A DNA stretch of 5,920 bases from JBLHLB01 sp047618505 (GCA_047618505.1 JBLHLB010000266.1:1-5920), one strand, 5' to 3'. Counted from the first letter of the stretch, positions 1-5,902 are shown. Numbers and translations: made by a program. Notes: generated from the sequence alone by a model not told the origin.

Positions 1-33
1 CGGGAGCCGGGGCAACGTTGGCCCCAGCTCCCG
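1..33 (-). terminator. Strong hairpin after the nitroreductase gene, probable terminator
   Basis: Bases 1-13 and 21-33 form a 13-bp stem around a 7-nt loop, with one C/A mismatch at bases 8 and 26. In a minus-strand transcript that mismatch becomes a G-U wobble, so the stem is fully paired only in the direction of the nitroreductase gene. It lies 22 nt past that gene's stop codon. Any U-run would fall outside the window, so intrinsic termination cannot be confirmed. Confidence 0.6.
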
Positions 34-55
34 GCCGCTGCTCTAGAACTCTGTG

Positions 56-688
56 CTACTTCCCCGGTGTGCCTGTGATCGCACGGTTGCCGAAGCTGTC
101 CACGGAGACAGTCTCTTCAAACTCCAAGAGGCCAAGTCGAGCGTGGGCCGGCTCGACGCCCTTGCCCACGGCAATCAGCATCAGGGGCGGATGGTCCGCA
201 TCGAGGCCGACGATCTCCGCCACTTGGTCCGGGTCGAAGCCGATCATGGGGCAAGACTCGTAGCCCATTCCCTTGGCCTGAAGCATTAAGCCCATGGCCG
301 CCATGCCCACGGAGCGACAGGCCTCGTCACGGATCAGTCGGTCCTTGCCGCCGTAGAACTCGCCGATCATGGGCGTGAACTGCTCGCGCAAAGCCTCAGG
401 CGCGTCACGGAGGTAGCGCGAGGGATCCTTGTGCGCGTCGAGGCTGCCGGCCATGACCATGAGCACCGAGGCATCGCTCACGTGCTGTTGTCCCCAGGCG
501 GCGGCCTGGATGCGTTTCTTGATGGCCGGGTCCACCACCGCCACCACCTGGCGGTTCTGCATGTTGAAGGAGGAGGGCGCTAGGGCGAATCCGTTCAGGA
601 GCTCGCGTAGATCCGCGTCGCTGATCTTGTGATCGGGATCGAAATGGCGGACGGCACGGCGTTCTTCAATGGCGCTTTGAACTTGCAT
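56..688 (-). CDS. Nitroreductase-family FMN-dependent oxidoreductase
   Basis: A 210-residue protein of usual length for the nitroreductase fold, which binds FMN as a dimer and uses NAD(P)H to reduce nitro compounds, quinones or related electrophiles; probably cytoplasmic, since no signal peptide is seen. The N-terminal family signature is clear: AIEERRAVRHF (residues 6-16) holds the arginines that contact FMN phosphate, and APSSFNMQNRQ (37-47) is the second FMN-contacting segment. The C-terminal GMGYESCPMIGFD segment (140-152) is typical of the family. The ATG at 688 places the RRxVR motif at residues 10-14, as usual, although no convincing Shine-Dalgarno sequence precedes it. It is the last gene of the sigma-dehydrogenase-nitroreductase row, 52 nt after the dehydrogenase stop, and ends in TAG just before a hairpin. 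The fold is sure; the substrate is not. Confidence 0.92.
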   Translation of the reverse strand: MQVQSAIEERRAVRHFDPDHKISDADLRELLNGFALAPSSFNMQNRQVVAVVDPAIKKRIQAAAWGQQHVSDASVLMVMAGSLDAHKDPSRYLRDAPEALREQFTPMIGEFYGGKDRLIRDEACRSVGMAAMGLMLQAKGMGYESCPMIGFDPDQVAEIVGLDADHPPLMLIAVGKGVEPAHARLGLLEFEETVSVDSFGNRAITGTPGK

Positions 689-740
689 GGAAGCGTAGAT
701 CAGGGGGTCCGAAATCTGAGGTTAGGAGATCTTGAGGGGA

Positions 741-1646
741 TTAGAGCGGTGCCTTCGCGGAGTGCGGAGCCAAGTGACTCAATCCTAGTTCTTTGAGCAG
801 GCTGGCCTGCACCGGCGCGACGCTCCGATTGAGGTCGCCCACACCAAGGTCTTGCCCCACGGCGGTGCGTAGGGGGCGTGGGCCTTCCATGGCGATCAGC
901 CCCGCGATGGCATCGGCCACCATCTGTGGGTCGGGTGCGTCCTTGGCCGTAAGTCTCTGGGTGAAGCTCGTGAGCAGGCTGCCGGGGATTCGAGCAACCT
1001 CCCCGTAGCTGGCCAGTCGTTCCACGTCCTTTCCGTTGGGAGGACTCTTGTGGATCAAGCCAGTCCAGAAGAGACCAGGTTCTACCAGAATCGAGTCCAC
1101 CCCAAAGCTGCTGAGTTCATAGCGCAGGGATTCCGCCATGGCCTCGAGGGCGAACTTGCTGGCGCAGTAGATCCCAAAGAAGGGGAAGGTCAGGCGGCCG
1201 GCCAGGGAACTCAGGTGGACCAGGAGTCCCGACCCGTGGGCCCGCATGCTCGGCAGCACGGCCTGATTCATGCGCAGGGCCCCGTGGAAGTTCACCTCGA
1301 ACTGGCTGCGTACTTCGTCGAGGCAGAAGGCCTCGGTTACGCCAACATGCATCACGCCAGCGTTGTTGATCAAGACGTCGATGTGGTCCTCGCACTCGAG
1401 AACTTCCGCGATCCCGGCGCTGACCGACTCGTCGCAGGTGACGTCTATCTCGAGGACCCGTAGGTGTAGTCCACCAGAGTGGGCCAGGGCCATCAGCTCG
1501 TCACGAGCGGAGCGGTTGCGCCCGTCCGGTTCGCGCATGCTGGCGTAGACACGGTGTCCCTGTGTCGCCAGCTCCTTGGCCGTCAACTTACCGAGTCCGC
1601 TGCTCGTGCCCGTGATGACGACGACCTTACTTGCCTGGGTTTCCAT
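741..1646 (-). CDS. Classical short-chain dehydrogenase/reductase (SDR)
   Basis: A 301-residue cytoplasmic oxidoreductase interconverting an alcohol and a carbonyl using NAD(P)(H). Visible motifs: cofactor glycine motif TGTSSGLG (residues 12-19), a basic Arg38 after the second strand that favours NADP(H), D68-V69 for the adenine ring, NNAG (94-97), catalytic Asn119, Ser147, Tyr160 and Lys164 (YCASK), and PG (190-191). The extended C-terminus (about 195-301) should form the substrate pocket and resembles 17-beta-hydroxysteroid-dehydrogenase-like SDRs, though the substrate is unknown. The reading frame stays open to 1778, but I start at the ATG at 1646: it puts the Rossmann strand directly at the N-terminus, while the 44 extra residues resemble no SDR extension and would overlap the sigma gene. 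The start lies 7 nt past the sigma stop, with a weak GAGA as possible ribosome binding site, suggesting translational coupling. Confidence 0.93.
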   Translation of the reverse strand: METQASKVVVITGTSSGLGKLTAKELATQGHRVYASMREPDGRNRSARDELMALAHSGGLHLRVLEIDVTCDESVSAGIAEVLECEDHIDVLINNAGVMHVGVTEAFCLDEVRSQFEVNFHGALRMNQAVLPSMRAHGSGLLVHLSSLAGRLTFPFFGIYCASKFALEAMAESLRYELSSFGVDSILVEPGLFWTGLIHKSPPNGKDVERLASYGEVARIPGSLLTSFTQRLTAKDAPDPQMVADAIAGLIAMEGPRPLRTAVGQDLGVGDLNRSVAPVQASLLKELGLSHLAPHSAKAPL

Positions 1647-1653
1647 ATCGATC

Positions 1654-2265
1654 TCAGGCGACCAACTCAGCGGCCGGCAGAAGGTCACGCAGGGATTGCA
1701 TGGCCCGCGAGTAGCGCTTGCGGGCCGCGTCGGGAGTGAGTTGAAGTTGTCTTCCAATCGACTCGAAGGACAGCTCATCGAAAGTGCGCAGTCTTAGGAC
1801 GGTACGCATGTCCCTGGGCAGCCGTTCGATGGCGCCACGGACAACGCTACCTAGCTCTTCGCGCTCTAGGTCGCTCGCGGCGGCCTCGGGCGCCGCAATC
1901 TGCAGGCCCTCCCGTTCCTCCGTTCCGTCGAGGGAAGTTGTGGAGCGCCGAGCGCGCCAGTGGTCGCGCACCCTGTTCGTCAGGATCGTCGAAATCCAGG
2001 GAGCGAGACGCTTTTCTGGATCGAAGCGCGGCAGGGCCCGATGGATCCGCAGAAAGACCTCCTGCGTCAGGTCTTCCGTGTCCTGCTGGTTGCGCACCAT
2101 GACCCGAATGCGATTCTTGACGCTCTCGAAGTTCTCATCGAAGAAGCGTGCCAGTGCTTCGGGCTCACGCTCTGTCAAACGCTGGCGGTAGCTGATAGCG
2201 TCGTCGGAGACAGCAAAGGAAAACGGGCTGCTCAGGGTGTGTTGTTCGGTGGCTCTGGAAATCAT
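1654..2265 (-). CDS. ECF-type RNA polymerase sigma-70 family factor
   Basis: A 203-residue protein with the two-domain layout of ECF sigma factors, which direct RNA polymerase to a small regulon. Sigma region 2 spans about residues 36-104; it includes the region 2.2 core-binding helix DTEDLTQEVFLRIHR (62-76) and the DNA-melting and -10 recognition helix around APWISTILTNRVRDHWR (88-104). A charged linker (105-135) leads to region 4 (about 140-196), whose helix-turn-helix (165-190, LSFESIGRQLQLTPDAARKR) should read the -35 element. There is no C-terminal extension. The ATG at 2265 follows AGAGGA (bases 2273-2278) by 7 nt, a good ribosome binding site. No anti-sigma gene or membrane protein lies next to it; its neighbours are the dehydrogenase 7 nt downstream and the fusion hydrolase 159 nt upstream. 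Family is near certain; target promoters are unknown. Confidence 0.93.
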   Translation of the reverse strand: MISRATEQHTLSSPFSFAVSDDAISYRQRLTEREPEALARFFDENFESVKNRIRVMVRNQQDTEDLTQEVFLRIHRALPRFDPEKRLAPWISTILTNRVRDHWRARRSTTSLDGTEEREGLQIAAPEAAASDLEREELGSVVRGAIERLPRDMRTVLRLRTFDELSFESIGRQLQLTPDAARKRYSRAMQSLRDLLPAAELVA

Positions 2266-2329
2266 GGCGGGATCCTCTGCGGGTGCGATGGCGATGGCGG
2301 CGGCGGCGACGTTGGAGGGGAGGGTCGGG

Positions 2330-2354
2330 GAGGGATCAGCTCGAGGGATCAGCT
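2330..2354. repeat. 12-bp tandem direct repeat in the sigma-gene leader
   Basis: GAGGGATCAGCT occurs twice, at 2330-2341 and 2343-2354, separated by one base, giving a 13-bp period. It lies about 65-90 nt upstream of the sigma start codon. The remaining bases of this 159-nt spacer (2266-2424) hold the hairpin at 2374-2402 and a GGC-rich stretch (about 2291-2307). I saw no convincing sigma-70, ECF or sigma-54 promoter here. The repeat could be an operator-like site or a simple duplication. Confidence 0.6.
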
Positions 2355-2373
2355 AGGGCTGACGGCCTGTTGC

Positions 2374-2402
2374 CGGCGCCCCGGGGTATCCCCGGAGCGC
2401 CG
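2374..2402 (-). terminator. GC-rich hairpin after the fusion hydrolase gene
   Basis: Bases 2374-2386 and 2390-2402 form a 13-bp stem with a TAT triloop, 22 nt past the hydrolase stop. The single C/A mismatch (2380/2396) becomes a G-U wobble in a minus-strand transcript, so the stem is complete in that direction. No U-run follows (the transcript continues GCAACAGG), so it may be a leaky terminator, a pause site or a 3'-end stabiliser, rather than a clean intrinsic terminator. It separates the hydrolase from the sigma-dehydrogenase-nitroreductase row. Confidence 0.55.
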
Positions 2403-2424
2403 ACGTGCCCATGCTTGCCCTCGA

Positions 2425-4110
2425 TCAGTGCGCCGCGGAGCGCACGGGGGCGGGCTTGCCCAAAAGGAACGCACCCATGCGCTTGGCGATTTGCTGGCCT
2501 TCCTCTTCCAGGGCGAAGTGCCCGGTGTTCAGGAGGTGCAGCTCAGCGTTAGGAAGATCGCGCAGGTAGGGGTGTGCGCCTTCGGAGGGGAAGATCGGAT
2601 CGTTCGCGCCCCAGAGGATCAGTGTCGGCGGCTGGTTCGTGCGCAGGTACTCCTGCCAGCGCGGGTACAACACGACGTTCGTGCGGTAGTCATAGAAGAG
2701 GTCCAGTTGGATCTCCTGGTTGCCTTCGCGATCGAGCAGCGGTTGCACCACTTGCCAGTTTGCGGGGTCGATCGACTCGGGGTTGCGGGTCCCGTCCTGG
2801 TACTGCCATTTGGTGGCACCGAGGGTCAGCAGTCCGCGCAAGGCATCACGGTCCTCCTCTGAGTTGCTGCCCCAGTAGGCCTTGATCGGATCCCAGAACT
2901 CGCGCAGTCCTTCGTCGTAGGCGTTGCCGTTCTGAACGATCAGGCCCGTGACGCGCTCGGGGTGTTTCTCAGCGATGCGGAAGGCGATCGGCGCGCCGTA
3001 GTCCATCAGGTAGAGGGCGTAGCGATCGAAGCCGCGACGTTCCAGGAGCGTGTCGACGATGCCCGCTATGTTGGCGAAGGTGTAGTCGAAGTCCTTGTTC
3101 GAGGGCGCCGAGCTCTGGCCGTAGCCGGGGTAGTCCGGGGCGATCACATGGAAGTCCTTGGCCAACTCGGGGATCAAGTTGCGGAACATGTGCGAGGAGG
3201 TCGGGAAGCCGTGCAGGAGGACAATCTGGGGGCTACCGATGCGTCCGGCTTCGTGGAAGTGAATGTCCAGGCCTTGGATCGACTCCGATCCGTAGGTGTC
3301 GGTCACTTTCGCGCCCATGGAAGCCACCGCAGTTGCGGTGTCGAGTACCGCGTTCGCCATGAACCTGAAGTTCACCAAGGCGGCGGCATAGCCATCCCCA
3401 AGATTCGGCGTGATGGCCGCGGCCGTGGCGTCTGAAACGACGGTGACGTCAAAGCCCTGCTCAAGCAGCTCTCGCATGTGCGATTCGGTGCAGAGATTGG
3501 CGGACATGCCAGCCAGAATGACGCGATCTATGCCGCGCTTGCGCAGCTGCAGGACGAGGTCGTTGGTGTCCGGCCCGTAGACTTTGTGAGGGCTCGTCAC
3601 GACCGTGGCCCCGTCTTGGATGTAGGGCTTGTAGCGCTCCAGCCAATCGGCTCCGGAGCCTTCGAATCCCTCCAGATCGAGAGCGTCGTTGCGGTCGAAC
3701 ATCCCGACCGTGTGCATCAACTTTTCCAGCGTGCCTTCGAACTGCCACTGCTTGTCGTGGGGGAAGTAGTAGTGGGGCGAAACGAAGACCGGGAAGCCCT
3801 CGGCCTTGGCGGTGTGGAAGAGAGCGTCGAGGTTGGCGACGGTGTTGTTCTTGGTGACACTCTCACCGACCACACCCCAGACGACGCCATCGGGGCTCAG
3901 GAAGTCGTTCTGGGGATCGGTGATGACCAGGGCGGTATTGCTCGGGTCGAAGTTCAGGAGAGGGGATGTCGCGACTGCGGGAGTGGCAGTGATCTCCACG
4001 GTGGCGTTGGCGCCGGCGTCGAGTGTGATCTCGGTAGCCTCCGCCGGTATGGCGACGGCGGCAGCCAACAGGCTGAGGGAGGCGGTGGCGAGTACGAGGA
4101 GGGTCTTCAT
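2425..4110 (-). CDS. Exported isochorismatase-like / alpha/beta-hydrolase fusion enzyme
   Basis: A 561-residue fusion of two hydrolases, each usually a separate protein. Residues 1-25 form a Sec-type signal peptide (Lys2, hydrophobic core 4-20, AEA cleavage motif before Thr26), so the enzyme should act in the periplasm or outside. A low-complexity linker (26-50) leads to the isochorismatase-like cysteine hydrolase domain (about 55-265) with a complete triad: Asp65 in VITDPQNDF, Lys176 in SPHKVYGP and Cys207 in GMSANLCTES. The alpha/beta hydrolase domain (about 278-551) has oxyanion segment HGFPTSS (300-306), nucleophile Asp370 in LYLMDYGAP, a cap region (about 395-480), acid Asp504 in WGANDP and His531 in NTGHFALE. 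An aspartate nucleophile points to epoxide-hydrolase or haloalkane-dehalogenase-type chemistry; Tyr after the nucleophile and Phe in HGFP argue against a typical dehalogenase. The frame stays open to a TTG at 4155, but the signal peptide and the sigma-54 promoter, whose transcript should begin near 4145, favour the ATG at 4110. No clear ribosome binding site is seen. Substrates are unknown. Confidence 0.92.
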   Translation of the reverse strand: MKTLLVLATASLSLLAAAVAIPAEATEITLDAGANATVEITATPAVATSPLLNFDPSNTALVITDPQNDFLSPDGVVWGVVGESVTKNNTVANLDALFHTAKAEGFPVFVSPHYYFPHDKQWQFEGTLEKLMHTVGMFDRNDALDLEGFEGSGADWLERYKPYIQDGATVVTSPHKVYGPDTNDLVLQLRKRGIDRVILAGMSANLCTESHMRELLEQGFDVTVVSDATAAAITPNLGDGYAAALVNFRFMANAVLDTATAVASMGAKVTDTYGSESIQGLDIHFHEAGRIGSPQIVLLHGFPTSSHMFRNLIPELAKDFHVIAPDYPGYGQSSAPSNKDFDYTFANIAGIVDTLLERRGFDRYALYLMDYGAPIAFRIAEKHPERVTGLIVQNGNAYDEGLREFWDPIKAYWGSNSEEDRDALRGLLTLGATKWQYQDGTRNPESIDPANWQVVQPLLDREGNQEIQLDLFYDYRTNVVLYPRWQEYLRTNQPPTLILWGANDPIFPSEGAHPYLRDLPNAELHLLNTGHFALEEEGQQIAKRMGAFLLGKPAPVRSAAH

Positions 4111-4155
4111 TGGGATGGGATTCGGTTGGGAGTCAAAAGCGACTGCCGACCTCAA

Positions 4156-4171
4156 AGCACAGGGCGTGCCA
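4156..4171 (-). promoter_or_regulatory. Sigma-54 (-24/-12) promoter for the fusion hydrolase
   Basis: Read on the minus strand the bases are TGGCACGCCCTGTGCT. This matches the sigma-54 consensus TGGCACG-N4-TTGCW except for the first T of TTGC, and has the invariant GG-N10-GC spacing (GG at 4170-4169, GC at 4158-4157). Counting 12 nt from the -12 C puts transcription start near 4145, giving an untranslated leader of about 35 nt before the ATG at 4110. The divergent neighbour is a sigma-54-dependent activator, which strengthens the call. Confidence 0.85.
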
Positions 4172-4266
4172 AGTCCCCATGGAATCTCTTAAGTCCTTTC
4201 TGTGCATAGGCTTAGTGCATCGTGCGTGGCTTGCTCCAGATGGCGAAAAGTCATGAGTCCTTGATA

Positions 4267-4279
4267 TATCGTGTCGATA
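4267..4279. promoter_or_regulatory. Inverted repeat, candidate activator binding site
   Basis: TATCG-TGT-CGATA is a perfect 5-bp inverted repeat with a 3-nt spacer. Its centre (4273) is about 128 nt upstream of the predicted sigma-54 transcription start, within the usual range for upstream activator sites, and about 34 nt before the regulator's start codon. It could serve both activation of the hydrolase and autoregulation. That the divergent regulator binds here is inference; short dyads also occur by chance. Confidence 0.45.
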
Positions 4280-4281
4280 GC

Positions 4282-4293
4282 ATGAGATCTCAT
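4282..4293. promoter_or_regulatory. 12-bp perfect palindrome, candidate second operator half
   Basis: ATGAGATCTCAT is a perfect palindrome centred about 142 nt upstream of the predicted sigma-54 start site and 14 nt before the activator's ATG. The copy of CATGAG at 4281-4286 that forms its left side is repeated at 4252-4257. Two dyads about 14 bp apart would suit paired dimers of a Fis-type helix-turn-helix activator, but no binding can be shown from sequence. No convincing sigma-70 promoter for the activator was found in this spacer; TATATC at 4265-4270 is the best weak -10 candidate. Confidence 0.4.
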
Positions 4294-4306
4294 CACCTCC
4301 ACTGTT

Positions 4307-5896
4307 ATGAACATCGAGTCTCTTCAGAAAGCTGCGCTAAACGTCGCCCAGGCCCTCTCGCCAGAGAAAGTGCTCGCCAACATCGTCGGCGACCTGGGCC
4401 GTGAACCGGGCGTTGCCCTGGCGCGCATCTGGCTAATCGCCCCCGGCGACCGCTGCGACGACTGTTCCATGAGTGCGCACTGCCCAACCAAAGTGCCTTG
4501 CTTGCACTTGGTGGCGAGCGCAGGAACCTCGAGAGTGGATCCTGCCGAAGCATGGACTCGCACCGACGGTCGCTTTCAACGCTTTCCCCTCGGTGTCCGC
4601 AAGGTCGGTCAAGTCGGCCAATCGGGGAAAGCCCTGCACCTCAAGGTCAGTGACGGTGACCAGTGGCTGGTAAACCACGCCTGGGCTGAGGCGGAGGGCA
4701 TCGTGTGCTTTGCTGGCCAACCATTGATCTTCCGCGAAGAGGTCGTCGGCGTCCTGGCCGTCTTCAGCCGCGAAGCTATTGGCGATGAGGAATTCGATTG
4801 GCTGCGGACCTACGCCGACCACGCCGCCACCGCCTTGGCGAATAGTCGAGCCTTTGCGGAAGTGGAAGAGTTGCGCGCGCAGCTCGAGCTGGAACGCGAC
4901 TACCTGCGTGAGGAAATCAAGATCGTCCAGGCCCACGGTCGCATCGTCGGCAAGAGCGCCGCGATCCAACAGGTCCTGCACCAGGTCGACATCGTTGCCC
5001 CCACGGAAGCGACGGTCTTGATCGAGGGCGAATCGGGCACAGGCAAGGAGCTGATTGCCGTTGCCCTTCACGAGGGCAGCCCGCGGGTGGACCACACACT
5101 GGTTCGTGTCAACTGCGCGTCGATTCCCCACGAGCTCTTTGAGTCCGAGTTCTTTGGGCACATCGCCGGCTCCTTTACCGGCGCACACCGCGATCGCGCA
5201 GGTCGTTTCCAGGTCGCCGATGGCGGCACGCTCTTCCTCGATGAGGTGGGGGAGATCCCCTTGGATCTGCAGGGCAAGCTGCTGCGTGCCTTGCAGGAGG
5301 GACGCTTCTCGCGCATCGGTGAGGACCGCGAGCGCGAAGTCAACGTACGCGTTATCGCCGCTACGAATCGTGATTTGCAACGGGAGGTCCGTGCCGGTCG
5401 CTTCCGCGAAGACCTGTACTATCGCCTTACCGTTTTCCCCATCAACGTTCCCTCCCTGCGCGAACGTCCCGAGGACATCCCGCTCCTGGCACAGCACTTC
5501 GTCGATTCCGGCGCCAAGGGTCCCGCCTCCAAGCGACCGAAGCTGCGCCAGAGCGACTTGGACCTGCTCTGTGCCTATGACTGGCCGGGGAACATCCGCG
5601 AACTGCAGAACGTGATTCAACGCGCGCTCATCGGTGCCCAGCGCGGGCGCCTTGCGGTTCACCTGCCGGAGCGCATCGATGACGAGGAACGAGGAGGAAC
5701 GACAGGTTCCCAGCGGCTGCTGTCCAACAAGGGCATACGCGATTTCGAGCGCAAAAACTTCATCAACGTACTTAACCACCACCACTGGAAACTCTCGGGC
5801 CCGGGCGGCGCGGCGGATTTCCTTGGACTGCATCCGGCGACACTGACGTCGCGACTGAAGACATTGGGGATCGAACGCCCGCGGCATGGCGGATGA
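4307..5896 (+). CDS. GAF-domain sigma-54-dependent transcriptional activator (Fis-type HTH)
   Basis: A 529-residue enhancer-binding protein that uses ATP hydrolysis to open sigma-54 RNA polymerase promoters. Residues about 10-183 are a GAF sensor domain containing a cysteine cluster, Cys50, Cys53, Cys59 and Cys65 (CxxC-x5-C-x5-C), plus Cys134. A coiled-coil-like linker (184-208) joins the AAA+ domain (about 212-440): Walker A GESGTGKE (241-248), sigma-54 contact loop GSFTGA (288-293, a variant of GAFTGA keeping Phe and Thr), Walker B TLFLDE (308-313), sensor I TN (353-354), arginine fingers in RFREDLYYR (365-373) and sensor II WPGNIRELQN (426-435). The Fis-type DNA-binding domain is about 475-522, with helix-turn-helix GAADFLGLHPATLTSRLKTL (501-520). 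No receiver domain is present, so it is probably a one-component ligand or redox sensor. The ATG at 4307 is the first start after an in-frame stop at 4283, and no Shine-Dalgarno sequence precedes it. Its likely target is the divergent hydrolase gene. Confidence 0.95.
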   Translation: MNIESLQKAALNVAQALSPEKVLANIVGDLGREPGVALARIWLIAPGDRCDDCSMSAHCPTKVPCLHLVASAGTSRVDPAEAWTRTDGRFQRFPLGVRKVGQVGQSGKALHLKVSDGDQWLVNHAWAEAEGIVCFAGQPLIFREEVVGVLAVFSREAIGDEEFDWLRTYADHAATALANSRAFAEVEELRAQLELERDYLREEIKIVQAHGRIVGKSAAIQQVLHQVDIVAPTEATVLIEGESGTGKELIAVALHEGSPRVDHTLVRVNCASIPHELFESEFFGHIAGSFTGAHRDRAGRFQVADGGTLFLDEVGEIPLDLQGKLLRALQEGRFSRIGEDREREVNVRVIAATNRDLQREVRAGRFREDLYYRLTVFPINVPSLRERPEDIPLLAQHFVDSGAKGPASKRPKLRQSDLDLLCAYDWPGNIRELQNVIQRALIGAQRGRLAVHLPERIDDEERGGTTGSQRLLSNKGIRDFERKNFINVLNHHHWKLSGPGGAADFLGLHPATLTSRLKTLGIERPRHGG

Positions 5897-5902
5897 GTGA
5901 GC

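Noticed and set aside
1647..1778. Upstream extension of the SDR to a start at 1778
   Set aside because: The 44 extra residues are read out of frame through the sigma gene's C-terminal coding region, resemble no SDR extension, and the ATG at 1646 gives the standard N-terminus.
2139..2155. TGGCACG on the minus strand inside the sigma gene as a second sigma-54 promoter
   Set aside because: The GC expected 10 nt after GG is absent (TTCGA instead), and the site lies within coding sequence.
1960..2862. 300-codon plus-strand open frame across the sigma gene, spacer and hydrolase end
   Set aside because: It spans two well-supported minus-strand genes and the hairpin, and its translation resembles no protein family.
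4111..4155. TTG at 4155 as the start of the fusion hydrolase
   Set aside because: It precedes the predicted transcription start near 4145 and would place 15 polar residues ahead of a well-formed signal peptide.
3478..4209. 243-codon plus-strand open frame antisense to the fusion hydrolase
   Set aside because: It is antisense to a gene with two intact catalytic triads and its translation is Gly/Val/Glu-rich with no family motif. It also runs through the sigma-54 promoter region.
4189..4293. 34-codon minus-strand small open frame preceded by GGAGGTG
   Set aside because: The Shine-Dalgarno-like sequence is only 2 nt from the ATG, too close for normal initiation. The frame lies upstream of the sigma-54 start site and has no recognisable sequence.
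4433..5887. Long minus-strand open frame (484 codons) antisense to the activator
   Set aside because: The plus-strand frame has every expected GAF, AAA+ and HTH motif. The antisense translation shows no recognisable domain and is a typical shadow frame in GC-rich DNA.
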